Origin: Billgrantia azerbaijanica
GTDB taxonomy: Bacteria > Pseudomonadota > Gammaproteobacteria > Pseudomonadales > Halomonadaceae
Direction of reading: 5' to 3'
Assembly: GCA_004551485.1 (NCBI GenBank)
Contig: SBLD01000005.1
Coordinates: forward strand, 186,001 to 250,000
DNA length: 64,000 nucleotides
Shown here: piece by piece, positions 18,160 through 27,466 of the stretch
Numbering within the stretch: the first letter of the stretch is position 1
Layout: every line of letters starts with the position of its first letter
Notes under the pieces: generated by a model
What the model was told of the DNA's origin: nothing
Databases searched by the model: none
Seen by the model: the letters and a program-made list of their open reading frames with translations, nothing else
Program-made: the position numbers and the translations under genes

Positions 18160-18426
18160 TTACGCCGCGAGCGCCTTGATGCGCGCATTGAGGCGGCTCT
18201 TCAGGCGGGCAGCCTTCTTCTTGGAGATCACGTCCTTGTCGGCGATGCGATCGATGACCGGCTGCGCCTTCTTGAAGGCGTCCATGGCCTGGGCGTGATC
18301 GCCGCCGTTGATGGCCTTGATGACGCTCTTGACGTAGGTACGAACCATGCTGCGCTGGCTCGCCTTCAGGACACGACGACCCTCTGCCTGACGGGCGCGC
18401 TTGCGGGCTTGCTTGCTGTTTGCCAC
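18160..18426 (-). CDS. rpsT: 30S ribosomal protein S20
   Basis: An 88-residue basic protein beginning MANSKQARKRARQAEGRR and ending RLNARIKALAA, matching S20 along its length. It binds 16S rRNA early in 30S assembly. SD GGAGAC is close upstream of the ATG at 18426. An AT-rich stretch with AATAAT near 18474-18479 (minus strand) may be its -10 element. It is monocistronic, with a strong terminator directly after it. Confidence 0.97.
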   Translation of the reverse strand: MANSKQARKRARQAEGRRVLKASQRSMVRTYVKSVIKAINGGDHAQAMDAFKKAQPVIDRIADKDVISKKKAARLKSRLNARIKALAA

Positions 18427-18689
18427 TGACTGTCTCCTTGGAGAAAGTTGCTGCCGCCGCTAGCGGGCGACACATTATTAACCGATTGATCCGACAGGAA
18501 AACAAAAACATCCCCGTCGGCTTGGCCATCCGGCCGACCGCTTGTTCGGAAGCGGTCGCTTACGGGCCGTGTCTGAGAGGATGGCGCATCCTATCACAAC
18601 CCCGACGCGCCTTGCCAGCACCCGAGCCGCCTGCCCAGCGTAACCGCAGCTGGACATGGCGGGCGCCGGGGACATGTCGAAGAGGAGGT

Positions 18690-18768
18690 CATTTGCCATG
18701 GATGGCAAATGTAGCGCCCAGGGACGGGTTTACAGCGCCTCCTCACAGACTTGTCGACGGCGCAGCCC
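18690..18768. repeat. Dispersed repeat copy 1 with adjoining palindrome
   Basis: The core (18701-18768) reads GATGGCAAATGTAGCGCCCA, then AGGGA, CAGCGCCTCC, GTCGACGG and CAGCCC. It aligns block by block with 59940-60019. At its left edge CATTTGCCAT and ATGGCAAATG (18690-18711) make a perfect 10-bp inverted repeat with a two-base centre. Parts of it translate as MANVAPRDGFTAPP, but no start signal or conserved frame supports a gene. The remainder of the 386-base gap between rpsT and proB (18427-18812) holds only an imperfect palindrome AGGATGGCGCATCCT near 18577. Confidence 0.75.
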
Positions 18769-18812
18769 AAGCGAACGAGCTGGCTGCAACGCCCGAGCCG
18801 CCTGGCCATCCA

Positions 18813-19952
18813 TCACAGCACCACGAGGTTATCGCGGTGAATCAGCTCCGGCGCCTCCATGAATCCGAGGATCGCTTCGATCTGGTGGCTCGGCCGCCCC
18901 TGGATCTGGCGGGCGTCCTCGGCGCCGTAGTTGACGAGCCCCTTGGCCACGCGCTCGCCGTGCTCGTCGACGCACAGCACCATGTCGCCGCGCACGAAGC
19001 TGCCCGACACCGCCTTCACGCCCACCGCCAGCAGGCTCGAGCCGCGGTCGCGCAGCACCTTCACGGCGCCCGCATCCAGGGTCAGGGTGCCGCGCACCTG
19101 CAGCTGGCCGGCCAGCCAGCGCTTGCGCGCCGCCATGGGCGCCCGGTCGGGCCGCAGCAGGGTGCCGAGCCGCTCGCCCTCGATCAGCCGCAGCAGGACA
19201 TCGGGCTGGCGACCGCTGGCGATCGCCGTGCAGGCGCCGGAGCGGGCGGCGAGCCGTGCGGCACGCACCTTGGTGGCCATGCCGCCGCGCCCCAGGGCGC
19301 CGCCGCCGCCGGCCACGGCGGCGAAGGAGGGATCGCCGGCCCGCCCCTCGTGGATCAGCTGCGCCTCGGGGTGGTGGCGCGGGTCGGCATCGAAGAGCCC
19401 CTCCTGGTCGGTGAGGATCACCAGCGCATCGGCCTCCAGCAGGTTGGCGACCAGCGCCCCCAGGGTGTCGTTGTCGCCGAAGCGGATCTCATCGGTGACC
19501 ACGGTGTCGTTCTCGTTGACCACCGGCACCACGCGCAGGTCGACCAGGGTGCGCAGCGCCGAGCGCGCGTTGAGATAGCGCTTGCGGTTGGAGAGGTCGT
19601 CGTGGGTCAGCAGCACCTGGGCGGTGATCAGGTCATGGCGCGCGAAGTGGTGCTCGTAACACTGGGTGAGGCCGTTCTGCCCCACCGCGGCGGCGGCCTG
19701 GAGCTCGTAGACCGCCGCGGGGCGCGCCTGCCAGCCGAGCCGCACCATCCCCGCCGCCACCGCGCCGGACGATACCAGCACCACCTCGATGCCGCGGCGG
19801 TGCAGGGCAGCGATCTGGTCGACCCAGCCGCCGATCGCCGCCTCGTCGAGGTCGCGTCCGTCGTTGGTCAACAGCGCGCTGCCGATCTTCACCACCACCC
19901 GGCGGGCGCCGCGCAGCGCCTCGCGGCCCGGTACCTGCTCGTTGCTCTCCAT
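18813..19952 (-). CDS. proB: Glutamate 5-kinase
   Basis: A 379-residue enzyme catalysing the first step of proline synthesis, ATP-dependent phosphorylation of glutamate. The amino-acid kinase domain has [14 protein letters not shown] near the N-terminus, [36 protein letters not shown] and [13 protein letters not shown]. The C-terminal PUA domain is present (about residues 285-370). In halophiles proline is also an osmolyte. It sits 94 bases after obgE on the same strand, a common arrangement. Confidence 0.96.
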   Translation of the reverse strand: MESNEQVPGREALRGARRVVVKIGSALLTNDGRDLDEAAIGGWVDQIAALHRRGIEVVLVSSGAVAAGMVRLGWQARPAAVYELQAAAAVGQNGLTQCYEHHFARHDLITAQVLLTHDDLSNRKRYLNARSALRTLVDLRVVPVVNENDTVVTDEIRFGDNDTLGALVANLLEADALVILTDQEGLFDADPRHHPEAQLIHEGRAGDPSFAAVAGGGGALGRGGMATKVRAARLAARSGACTAIASGRQPDVLLRLIEGERLGTLLRPDRAPMAARKRWLAGQLQVRGTLTLDAGAVKVLRDRGSSLLAVGVKAVSGSFVRGDMVLCVDEHGERVAKGLVNYGAEDARQIQGRPSHQIEAILGFMEAPELIHRDNLVVL

Positions 19953-20046
19953 TCGCTCTCAATCCTGACGTGGTATCCGCTATTTAAGTACCGGCCTCAG
20001 CCTCGAGCCCTTCACCCAGCGAACTGAGCGAGCGAAGGCCATCGCC

Positions 20047-21237
20047 TCACTCCACGTATTCGACTTCGACGTCGTAATCATCATCATCGAAATCGTCGTC
20101 GTCATCCTCATCTCGTGGCTTGCGCTTGCGGCCCAGGCGCGCCTCGGCACGGGCCACGGCCTCGGCCTCCATGCGTTCGCGCATCTCGCGCTCGCGCTCG
20201 GCGACCGCCTCGTCCTCACGCTCCAGGCGACGCTGCTCGGTCAGCCAGCGGTACGCCGCCTGCACCAGGGCGTCGGTGCCCTCGCCGGCGATCGCCGCAA
20301 TGCGATAGACCGGCCCACTCCAGCCCAGCCCCTCGACGATGGCGGCCACGCGCGCCTCGCGCTCCTCTTCCGGCAGCAGGTCGAGCTTGTTGAGCACCAG
20401 CCAGCGCGGCCGCTCGGCGAGCGTCGGTGAAAACTGGTCGAGCTCCTGGGCGATGGCCCGTGCCGACTCCACCGGGTCGGACTCGTCGAAGGGCGCCACG
20501 TCGACCACGTGGAACAGCAGCCGGGTGCGGGTCAGGTGCTTGAGGAAGCGCAGCCCCAGGCCGGCACCATCGGAGGCCCCCTCGATCAGCCCCGGCACGT
20601 CGGCCATGACGAAGTGCTCATGGGTGCCGAGCTTCACCACGCCAAGGTTGGGCACCAGGGTGGTGAAAGGGTAGTTGGCGACCTTGGGCTTGGCAGCGGA
20701 GACGGCACGGATCAGCGTCGACTTGCCGGCGTTGGGCAGGCCGAGCAGCCCCACGTCGGCCATCACCTTCATCTCCAGACGCAGGGGGCGCCGCTCACCC
20801 GGCGTGCCCGGCGTGGTCTTGCGCGGCGCGCGGTTGGTGGAGGACTTGAAATGGATGTTGCCGAGCCCCCGGCGCCCGCCCTGGGCGACCAGCACCTGTT
20901 GGTCGGCCTCGGTGATGTCGGCGATCACCTCCAGGGTGTCCTCGTCGATCACCGTGGTGCCCACCGGCACCTTGACCACCAGGTCGCTGCCGGCGCGGCC
21001 GCTCATCTGGCGCCCCTGGCCGGGGCGGCCGTTCTCGGCGGCGTAGAAGCGCTGGTACTTGAAGTCGATCAGCGTGTTGAGCGAATCGTCGCCCACCAGG
21101 TAGACGCTGCCGCCATGGCCGCCATCGCCGCCGTCGGGGCCGCCCTTGGGCACGAACTTCTCGCGGCGGAAGCTCAGGCAGCCGTTGCCGCCCTTGCCGG
21201 CCTCCACGATGATCGAGGCTTCGTCGACGAACTGCAT
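20047..21237 (-). CDS. obgE: GTPase ObgE/CgtA
   Basis: A 396-residue ribosome-associated GTPase. The Gly-rich Obg fold occupies residues 1-158 ([32 protein letters not shown]). The G domain has G1 [10 protein letters not shown]3 [10 protein letters not shown] and G4 NKLDLL. The C-terminal tail is extremely acidic ([17 protein letters not shown]), as in proteobacterial ObgE. It acts in 50S maturation and growth control. It follows rplU-rpmA with an intervening hairpin, so expression may be partly uncoupled from the ribosomal genes. Confidence 0.96.
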   Translation of the reverse strand: MQFVDEASIIVEAGKGGNGCLSFRREKFVPKGGPDGGDGGHGGSVYLVGDDSLNTLIDFKYQRFYAAENGRPGQGRQMSGRAGSDLVVKVPVGTTVIDEDTLEVIADITEADQQVLVAQGGRRGLGNIHFKSSTNRAPRKTTPGTPGERRPLRLEMKVMADVGLLGLPNAGKSTLIRAVSAAKPKVANYPFTTLVPNLGVVKLGTHEHFVMADVPGLIEGASDGAGLGLRFLKHLTRTRLLFHVVDVAPFDESDPVESARAIAQELDQFSPTLAERPRWLVLNKLDLLPEEEREARVAAIVEGLGWSGPVYRIAAIAGEGTDALVQAAYRWLTEQRRLEREDEAVAEREREMRERMEAEAVARAEARLGRKRKPRDEDDDDDFDDDDYDVEVEYVE

Positions 21238-21275
21238 TGCTCACTCTCCTGACGGCAGCTGCCGCCATGATACAA

Positions 21276-21301
21276 GAAGGCCCCGCCGGAGCGGGGCCTT
21301 C
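21276..21301 (-). terminator. Terminator/attenuator between rpmA and obgE
   Basis: GAAGGCCCCGC and GCGGGGCCTTC form a perfect 11-bp stem with a four-base loop. On the minus strand it is followed by TTGTAT, a weak T tract. It lies 21 bases after the rpmA stop and 38 bases before obgE, so it probably reduces rather than abolishes read-through. Confidence 0.7.
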
Positions 21302-21322
21302 TCACGACAAGCCGTGGCGCGC

Positions 21323-21580
21323 TCAGGCAGAGACGACGCTGACGAACTTGCGGCTCTTCGGACCCTTGGTCTCGAACTTGACCACGCCGTCGCTCAGCGC
21401 GAACAGGGTGTGGTCACGGCCGACGCCGACACCGGTACCGGCGTGGAACTTGGTGCCGCGCTGACGCACGATGATGTTGCCGGCGGTGACGGCCTGACCA
21501 CCGTAGAGCTTGACGCCCAGGCGTTTGGATTCGCTGTCGCGGCCGTTGCGGGTAGAGCCCGCTGCCTTCTTGTGAGCCAT
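21323..21580 (-). CDS. rpmA: 50S ribosomal protein L27
   Basis: An 85-residue protein starting [20 protein letters not shown], the conserved L27 N-terminus that reaches the peptidyl-transferase centre. [26 protein letters not shown] is diagnostic. It lacks the N-terminal extension processed in Firmicutes. It follows rplU by 33 bases in the standard rplU-rpmA-obgE order. Confidence 0.97.
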   Translation of the reverse strand: MAHKKAAGSTRNGRDSESKRLGVKLYGGQAVTAGNIIVRQRGTKFHAGTGVGVGRDHTLFALSDGVVKFETKGPKSRKFVSVVSA

Positions 21581-21613
21581 TGCAAATACCTCGCTCGTTC
21601 AGGGGACTGCCGC

Positions 21614-21925
21614 TTACGCGGAGATCCCGGTGATCTTGACTTCAGTGAACCACTGGCGGTGGCCCTGACGCTTCATGTGGTGCTTGCGGCGACGGAACTT
21701 GATGATCCGCACCTTCTCGCCACGCCCGTGGGAGACGACCTCGGCGGCCACCTTGGCCCCCTCGACCAGCGGCGCGCCGACCTTGACGTCGTCGCCATCG
21801 GCAACCAGCAGCACCTCGTCGAACTCGACGCTCTCGCCGGTGGGAATCTCCAGCTTCTCGAGCTTGAGGGTCTGGCCTTCCTGAACGCGGTACTGCTTGC
21901 CACCGCTCTTGATAACTGCGTACAT
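21614..21925 (-). CDS. rplU: 50S ribosomal protein L21
   Basis: A 103-residue protein beginning [20 protein letters not shown] and ending with the basic [20 protein letters not shown] region that binds 23S rRNA. Length matches E. coli L21 exactly. The ATG at 21925 follows a GGAGAG ribosome-binding site. First gene of the operon, with a promoter about 105 bases upstream, divergent from ispB. Confidence 0.97.
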   Translation of the reverse strand: MYAVIKSGGKQYRVQEGQTLKLEKLEIPTGESVEFDEVLLVADGDDVKVGAPLVEGAKVAAEVVSHGRGEKVRIIKFRRRKHHMKRQGHRQWFTEVKITGISA

Positions 21926-22030
21926 GCTTCTCTCTCCAGGACTCATCGGGGGTTGGCTCTTCATCGGCCTGCTTCGAGTGGCGCCCCTTCCGGCAGCCAT
22001 CTGACAGGGAGCATGATGAGTGGGCCGCGT

Positions 22031-22059
22031 ATTATAACGGCCGGCGCGACACCGCACAA
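22031..22059 (-). promoter_or_regulatory. Sigma-70 promoter of rplU-rpmA
   Basis: On the minus strand TATAAT (22031-22036) is preceded by TTGTGC (22054-22059) at exactly 17 bases. It faces rplU. The 255-base region between rplU and ispB must also hold the ispB promoter, which is not obvious. Confidence 0.7.
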
Positions 22060-22180
22060 CCTGCCCTCGCCCGCGCGCGAGGCGCATGCGCTTGACGCCC
22101 TCCCGGGGGGCCCATAGCATGGCCGGCATTCCCAGGCTGCGCGCGACGCGCCGGCCCATCCACTCGACGATGATCGCTCC

Positions 22181-23182
22181 ATGCCTGCCGACGCCTCGAC
22201 CTCCCCCACTCAGCCCACCGCCTCTCCGCTCCACGCCGCGGTCGCCGACGACTTCGCCGCCGTCAACCGCACCATCCAGGCGCAGCTGGCCTCGCGTGTG
22301 CCGCTGGTGGAGACCATCGGCCAGTACATCATCGCCAGCGGCGGCAAGCGCCTGCGCCCGCTGCTGGTCCTGCTGGCCGCCCGGGCCCTGGGCTACGCCG
22401 GCGACAAGCACGTGACGCTGGCCACGCTGATCGAGTTCATGCACACCTCGACGCTGCTGCACGACGACGTGGTCGACGAATCACACCTGCGCCGCGGCAA
22501 GGCCACCGCCAACGACGCCTGGGGCAACGCCCCCTCGGTGCTGGTCGGCGACTTCCTCTACTCGCGTTCCTTCCAGATGATGGTGGAGCTGGGCTCGCTC
22601 AAGATCATGGACGTGCTGTCGCGGGCCACCTGCGTGATCGCCGAGGGCGAGGTCCAGCAGCTCACCAACGTCGGCAACCCCGACACCGACGAGACCGCCT
22701 ACTTCGAGACCATCCAGGGCAAGACGGCCATGCTCTTCGAGGCGGCTTCCCACAGCGGCGCCATCATCGCCGACGCCACTCCGGAACAGGAAACCGCCCT
22801 GCAGCACTACGGCCGCTACCTGGGGCTGGCCTTCCAGCTCGTCGACGACCTGCTCGACTACCAGGGCGACGCCGAGGCCATGGGCAAGAACGTCGGCGAC
22901 GACCTCGCCGAGGGCAAGCCCACCCTGCCGCTGATCCAGGCCATGGCCGCCGGCACGCCCGAGCAGACGGAAGTGGTACGCCGCGCCATCCGCAAGGGCG
23001 GCCTCGACCACCTCGACGAGGTGCTCACCATCGTCCGCGACACCGGTGCCCTCGACTACACCCGCGCCCGAGCCGAGGCCATGGCCGACCGCGCGCTGGC
23101 CCAGTTGGACGTCCTGCCCCCCAGCCGCTACCGTGACAGCATGGCCGAGTTGGCCCATCTCGCGGTCAACCGCAAGGCCTGA
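22181..23182 (+). CDS. ispB: Octaprenyl/polyprenyl diphosphate synthase
   Basis: A 333-residue trans-prenyltransferase that builds the ubiquinone side chain. The two Asp-rich motifs are DDVVDES (first, DDxxD) and DDLLDYQG (second). [14 protein letters not shown] precedes the first, as in the family. The first 15 residues are Ser/Thr/Pro rich and may be dispensable; a later start is possible, and no strong Shine-Dalgarno precedes 22181. It is divergent from rplU, the classical E. coli arrangement, and followed by a tRNA gene. Confidence 0.95.
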   Translation: MPADASTSPTQPTASPLHAAVADDFAAVNRTIQAQLASRVPLVETIGQYIIASGGKRLRPLLVLLAARALGYAGDKHVTLATLIEFMHTSTLLHDDVVDESHLRRGKATANDAWGNAPSVLVGDFLYSRSFQMMVELGSLKIMDVLSRATCVIAEGEVQQLTNVGNPDTDETAYFETIQGKTAMLFEAASHSGAIIADATPEQETALQHYGRYLGLAFQLVDDLLDYQGDAEAMGKNVGDDLAEGKPTLPLIQAMAAGTPEQTEVVRRAIRKGGLDHLDEVLTIVRDTGALDYTRARAEAMADRALAQLDVLPPSRYRDSMAELAHLAVNRKA

Positions 23183-23197
23183 CGCACCACACGGGGC

Positions 23198-23225
23198 TTG
23201 CACCAAACAGAGAATCCGGTATAGT
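23198..23225 (+). promoter_or_regulatory. Promoter of tRNA-Pro
   Basis: TTGCAC (23198-23203) and TATAGT (23220-23225) are separated by 16 bases. A GC-rich discriminator (CGCATCGCGC) follows, which in known stable-RNA promoters marks stringent control. It sits 41 bases before the tRNA. Confidence 0.7.
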
Positions 23226-23266
23226 ACGCATCGCGCTCGGGGCAACGACCCTTGAGACGAGCGCAT

Positions 23267-23343
23267 CGGAGTATAGCTCAGCTTGGTAGAGCGCTGCCTT
23301 CGGGAGGCAGAGGTCGTAGGTTCGAATCCTGCTACTCCGACCA
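23267..23343 (+). tRNA. tRNA-Pro(CGG)
   Basis: A 77-base cloverleaf with encoded CCA. The acceptor pairs CGGAGTA with TACTCCG. The D arm has AGCTCAGC-TTGGTAGAGC. The anticodon stem CTGCC/GGCAG encloses the loop TTCGGGA, with anticodon CGG (codon CCG). The T arm has GTTCGAATC. All conserved positions are present. Confidence 0.97.
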
Positions 23344-23353
23344 GAGAATTCAG

Positions 23354-23393
23354 AAAAACGGCCACTTAGCTCATCAGAGCGGTGGCCGTTTTT
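23354..23393 (+). terminator. Rho-independent terminator of tRNA-Pro
   Basis: AAAAACGGCCAC and GTGGCCGTTTTT form a perfect 12-bp stem around a 16-base loop, ending in a run of T. It starts 11 bases after the tRNA CCA. Confidence 0.85.
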
Positions 23394-23563
23394 CGTTGGC
23401 ATCCTTCCAGGTTCCATACGTGTGCCCCCCAGGCCGCGGCAAGGTACGGCAGAGGCCACCAGCAATTTCCATTAGTCGACAGGGATTCCCGCCGCACACA
23501 GAAGGCCGACCGGCTAGTTCGGCGACGGATCACTCGCATGGAGGTGATCGGCATGCGGTGACC

Positions 23564-23591
23564 CCTGATCCGCGGCGCATCGCGGATCAGG
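23564..23591. other. Perfect 11-bp hairpin in the gap before cytochrome b561
   Basis: CCTGATCCGCG and CGCGGATCAGG pair perfectly around a six-base loop. No T tract follows, so it is not a clear terminator. It is 93 bases upstream of the b561 ATG and may be a 5' leader hairpin or operator. The rest of the 340-base gap from the tRNA (23344-23683) shows no convincing gene. Confidence 0.4.
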
Positions 23592-23683
23592 AAGATGAAC
23601 CCAGCATGAACGGGCCATTAAGGCTCCTGCAAGACGAGCGAGTGTAGAAGGGTCAGGTACCCATTCACCAAGGAGTGATCTAC

Positions 23684-24205
23684 ATGCACTGGCTCGACAC
23701 CGAACACCGCTACGGCCTCGTCTCGCGCGTGCTGCACTGGTCCATGGCCCTGCTGATCCTGCTCATGCTGGCCAGCGACCTCTGGATGGAGGCCTTCGAG
23801 CACCTCGGCAAGGCCAACCTGATGGGCCTGCACAAGAGCATCGGCGTGCTGCTGCTGGCCCTGCTCGCGGCGCGGCTGGTCTGGCGCTGGCTCAACCGCG
23901 GTCGCCTGCTGCCGCCGGCCCACTGGCGCCTCGCCGCCCGCCTCGGCCACCTGACGCTCTATGCCCTGCTGCTGTTCATCCCGGCCAGCGGGGTGCTCGC
24001 CGCCTGGGGCAGCGGCCATGGCGTGGCCTTCTTCGGGCTGCCGCTGCTGCCCGCCGGTCCCGAGGTCGAATGGCTGGAAGACGCCTTCGAGGAGACCCAC
24101 GAGGTCCTCGCCAACCTGCTGTGGCTGGTGCTCGGCGGCCATGTGCTCGCCGCCCTCGCCCACCAGTGGTGGCTCGGCGAGCGCAGCCTGCAGCGCATGA
24201 CCTGA
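23684..24205 (+). CDS. Cytochrome b561 family protein
   Basis: A 173-residue inner-membrane dihaem protein with four hydrophobic helices. Histidine ligands are visible in SRVLHWSMALLI (near residue 18), GLHKSIGVLLL (about 51), and the later LGGHVLAALAHQWW, the usual CybB pattern. By family it transfers electrons between quinol and a periplasmic acceptor such as superoxide. The ATG at 23684 is chosen because AAGGAG ends eight bases upstream; the in-frame GTG at 23675 overlaps that site. It is followed by a strong bidirectional hairpin and a convergent PepSY gene. Confidence 0.88.
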   Translation: MHWLDTEHRYGLVSRVLHWSMALLILLMLASDLWMEAFEHLGKANLMGLHKSIGVLLLALLAARLVWRWLNRGRLLPPAHWRLAARLGHLTLYALLLFIPASGVLAAWGSGHGVAFFGLPLLPAGPEVEWLEDAFEETHEVLANLLWLVLGGHVLAALAHQWWLGERSLQRMT

Positions 24206-24237
24206 CGGCTCGTCTCTGGTAATCGCTCGTCCACAAT

Positions 24238-24270
24238 ACGGGCCCGGCGCGAGACTCGCGCCGGGCCCGT
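24238..24270. terminator. Bidirectional terminator hairpin
   Basis: ACGGGCCCGGCGCGAG and CTCGCGCCGGGCCCGT form a perfect 16-bp stem with a one-base centre. It lies between the convergent b561 and PepSY genes. There is no T run, so it may work with Rho or simply block RNA polymerase read-through. Confidence 0.65.
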
Positions 24271-24315
24271 TGCGTGGGCGAAGGAATCGCCGGGGCAGCG
24301 CCCCGGCGGAAGGGG

Positions 24316-24792
24316 TCAGTCGTACTCCACCTCGACGACATCGCGCTCGCCCTGGCGACTCGTCACCTCGAGCTCGCGGCCGTCGGCATCGTAGCCCTCG
24401 ACCTCGATGCGTCCGTCACGGTCGACCTGGAGCTCCGCGAACTCGGCCATGCCCTCGGCCACCGCGGCCTCCATGGCCAGGCGCACGTCGGCCTCACTCA
24501 GGCCCCAGGCGCCGCCCTCGCGGCGCTGCCGCTCCTCCTCGAGGCTCTCGCCGCTCTCCAGCGACAGGCGCACATCCGCCTGCCACTCGTCGTCGAGCCA
24601 GCCCTCGACCTCCACGCTCGCGTCGCGCTTGATCTCGATCTCCTGGTAGTGGGTGAAGCCGAAGGCCGCGGCCTGCTCGAGCACGCCGTCGAGGCGCTCC
24701 ACTGGCAGGCGCTCGTCATCGTCGGCCTGGGCCGCACTCGAGGCCAGCAGCAGGGTGGCCAGGGACGTGGTCAGCAGCATCTTGCGTGTCAT
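24316..24792 (-). CDS. Secreted PepSY-domain protein
   Basis: A 158-residue protein with a Sec signal peptide (MTRKMLLTTSLATLLLASSAAQA, cleavage near residue 23). Two PepSY-like repeats follow, each with an alpha-beta pattern (LDGVLEQAAAFGFTHYQEIEIKRD, then AVAEGMAEFAELQVDRDGRIEVEGYDADG). It is very acidic. The gene is divergent from a second PepSY gene that heads a PhoPQ-like operon, an arrangement seen elsewhere in gammaproteobacteria. It is likely a periplasmic modulator or reporter of that system; this is inference. The start at 24792 is set by the signal peptide. Confidence 0.78.
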   Translation of the reverse strand: MTRKMLLTTSLATLLLASSAAQADDDERLPVERLDGVLEQAAAFGFTHYQEIEIKRDASVEVEGWLDDEWQADVRLSLESGESLEEERQRREGGAWGLSEADVRLAMEAAVAEGMAEFAELQVDRDGRIEVEGYDADGRELEVTSRQGERDVVEVEYD

Positions 24793-24863
24793 GGATGGTA
24801 CCTCCGTTGATGGGTGCCGCTCCGTTGTAGCACCGGCCACCTTGCCCTGAGCTGACGGCGCCG

Positions 24864-24880
24864 TTCATGCTGTATTCATG
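24864..24880. promoter_or_regulatory. TTCATG-N5-TTCATG direct repeat (response regulator box)
   Basis: Two exact TTCATG hexamers are separated by CTGTA, giving an 11-bp period, the spacing recognised by OmpR/PhoP-family dimers. It lies 24 bases before the PepSY-regulator-kinase operon and 72 bases upstream of the divergent PepSY start. Confidence 0.5.
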
Positions 24881-24903
24881 TTCGCGCTGGCATCCTCCCC
24901 ACC

Positions 24904-25265
24904 ATGAGACGCCGATACGCCCGCCACACTCGCCACCGTGCCCTACCGCTGCTCCTGCTGGCGGCGACACTGGCGTTCGCCCTGCCCACCCTGGCCGACC
25001 GGCACTGGCACGACCTCCACGACGAGGTACGCCACGGCCGCCTGGTCGCCCTGCCCGAGATCCTCGACTGGCTGGAGGCGCGCTACCGCGGGCAGGTGCT
25101 GGAGGTGGAGCTGGAGCGCGACGACGGGCGGCCGACCTACGAGGTCGAGATGCTCGGCCCCCAGGGCCAGGTCGTGGAGTTCGAGTTCGACGCCAGGAGC
25201 GGCGAGCTCGTCGGCATGGAGGGCGTGAACATCGATGCCATGCGGCGCAAAGGAGACGACGAACG

Positions 25266-25269
<4 letters not shown>
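24904..25269 (+). CDS. PepSY-domain protein, operon leader of PhoPQ-like system
   Basis: A 121-residue protein with a basic N-terminus and hydrophobic signal/anchor (HRALPLLLLAATLAFALPTLA, about 12-32). A single PepSY domain follows (EVRHGRLVALPEILDWLEAR ... VLEVELERDDGRPTYEVEML ... VVEFEFDARSGELVGM). Its stop overlaps the response regulator ATG by four bases, so the three genes are co-translated. PepSY proteins in such operons probably act in the periplasm on the sensor kinase; this is inference from context. Confidence 0.8.
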
Positions 25270-25933
<664 letters not shown>

Positions 25934-25937
<4 letters not shown>

Positions 25938-27295
25938 GGCGCCGCCGGCCCTCCCTGGCCACGGCCCCGATCGCCGTCCGCCTGCTGGCCGCGGCCCTGG
26001 CGATCATCCTGATCACCCTGCCCCTGGCCGGCGTCGGCCTGGCCCACCACTTCCGCGCCTCGGCCACCGCCGCCTTCGATGAGCGCCTCGAGTCGCTGCT
26101 CAATGTGGTGATCGCCGGGCTCAACTACGACAACGCCGCACAACGCCTCGAACACGACGCCGCGCTGGGCGACCCGCGCTTCGACCGGGTGTTCTCCGGC
26201 TGGTACTGGCAGGTCAGCGACGGCGCCGACACCCGGCTCGCCTCGCGCTCGCTGTGGGACCAACGCCTGCCGATCCAGCCGGCCGCCGCCCCCGAAGTAC
26301 GCGATGCCACCGGCCCGCGCGGCACGCCGCTGCGCCTCATCGAGCGCGACATCCGGCTGGCCCCCCTGGAAACGCCGCTGCACGTCAGCGTGGCCCTCTC
26401 CCGGGAGGAGCTGAACGCCACCCTCGACGGCTTCACCACCCGCCTGGCGGGCTCCCTCGTCGGCGTAGGCATCCTGCTGCTGCTGACCCTGGCGCTGCAG
26501 GTGCACTGGGGGCTGGCCCCGCTGCGCCGCCTGCAGGCCGACCTCAATGCGGTCGAGAACGGCACGGCCGAGTCACTGGAAACCCGTCTGCCGGCCGAGC
26601 TGGCGCGCCTCGCCGGCGCCATCAACGGCGTGCTGGCGCGCGACCGGCGGCTGATGGAGCGCGCCCGCCATGCCGCCGGCAACCTGGCCCACGCCCTGAA
26701 GACGCCGGTGAGCGTGCTGGCCACCCTCGCCGAGGGCTTCGACGACCCCGCCCGCCAGCGCGTGAAGGCCGAGCTCGCACGCATCGACGCGGCGGTGCGC
26801 CACCACCTGGCCCGCGCCTCGGCGGCCGGCGCCAGCGGCCTGAACCGCCGCGTCGCCGTGGCCGACACCCTCGCCCCGGTGCTCGACGGGCTCGGCCGCC
26901 TGGCGACCCGGCGCGGCATCGCGCTCGACACCGCGCTGCCCGAGACGCTGAGCGCGCGCGTCGATCCCCAGGACCTGCAGGAGCTGGCCGGTAACCTGCT
27001 GGAGAACGCCCTGCGCTGGGCGCGCAGCCGCGTCACGCTGAGCGGCGGCAGCGATGCCGAGGGGGTGTGGCTGACGATCGAGGACGACGGCCCCGGGATG
27101 AGCGCAACCGAGCGCCGGCAGGCCCTGGCACGCGGCGCACGGCTCGACGAGCGCCACTCCGGCAGCGGCCTCGGCCTGGCCATCGTCAACGAGCTGGCGG
27201 GGCTCTACGGCGGCCGACTGCGTCTCGAAGTCTCGACACTCGGCGGCCTGGCCGCCCACCTCTGGCTGCCCGACCGCGTACGAGCCGAGGCCTGA
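25934..27295 (+). CDS. PhoQ-like sensor histidine kinase
   Basis: A 453-residue kinase. Two transmembrane helices (about 14-37 and 172-190) flank a periplasmic domain of about 135 residues. A HAMP-like linker follows, then phosphoacceptor H253 in GNLAHALKTPVSVL, the KTP variant typical of PhoQ rather than RTP. ATP boxes are NLLENALRWA, EDDGPGM and GSGLGLAIVNELAGLYGG. The start overlaps the regulator stop by four bases. The signal may involve Mg2+ or the coupled PepSY protein. Confidence 0.85.
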
Positions 27296-27405
27296 GTCCT
27301 GCGGCACAGTCAGCCGGTCGCCGGTATCGAGGTGACCTCCTCCCGGGCTGCACAGGTTATCGTGCCACCCTCAGGAGGCGTGATCTTGCCACTCGTCAGC
27401 GGGCC

Positions 27406-27422
27406 CTTAAGCCTTCGTTAAG
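27406..27422 (+). promoter_or_regulatory. PmrA/QseB-like box in front of the 27467 operon
   Basis: CTTAAG-CCTTC-GTTAAG matches the known PmrA box YTTAAK-N5-YTTAAK at 11 of 12 defined positions. It lies 45 bases before the first gene of an operon that itself encodes a PmrA/QseB-type regulator, so it is a candidate autoregulatory site. A possible -10 (TATCGG) follows at 27438. Confidence 0.5.
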
Positions 27423-27466
27423 TTGACCGGGCCAGAGTATCGGAACAACGTCATGGAGACGCCCCG

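Noticed and set aside
18707-18850. Small protein beginning MANVAPRDGFTAPP
   Set aside because: It corresponds to the dispersed repeat, and copy 2 does not preserve the downstream frame.
27373-27420. A 12-13 codon leader peptide after AGGAGG upstream of the hemolysin-like gene
   Set aside because: It needs a TTG start or a GTG that abuts the Shine-Dalgarno, has no run of regulatory codons, and overlaps the predicted regulator box.
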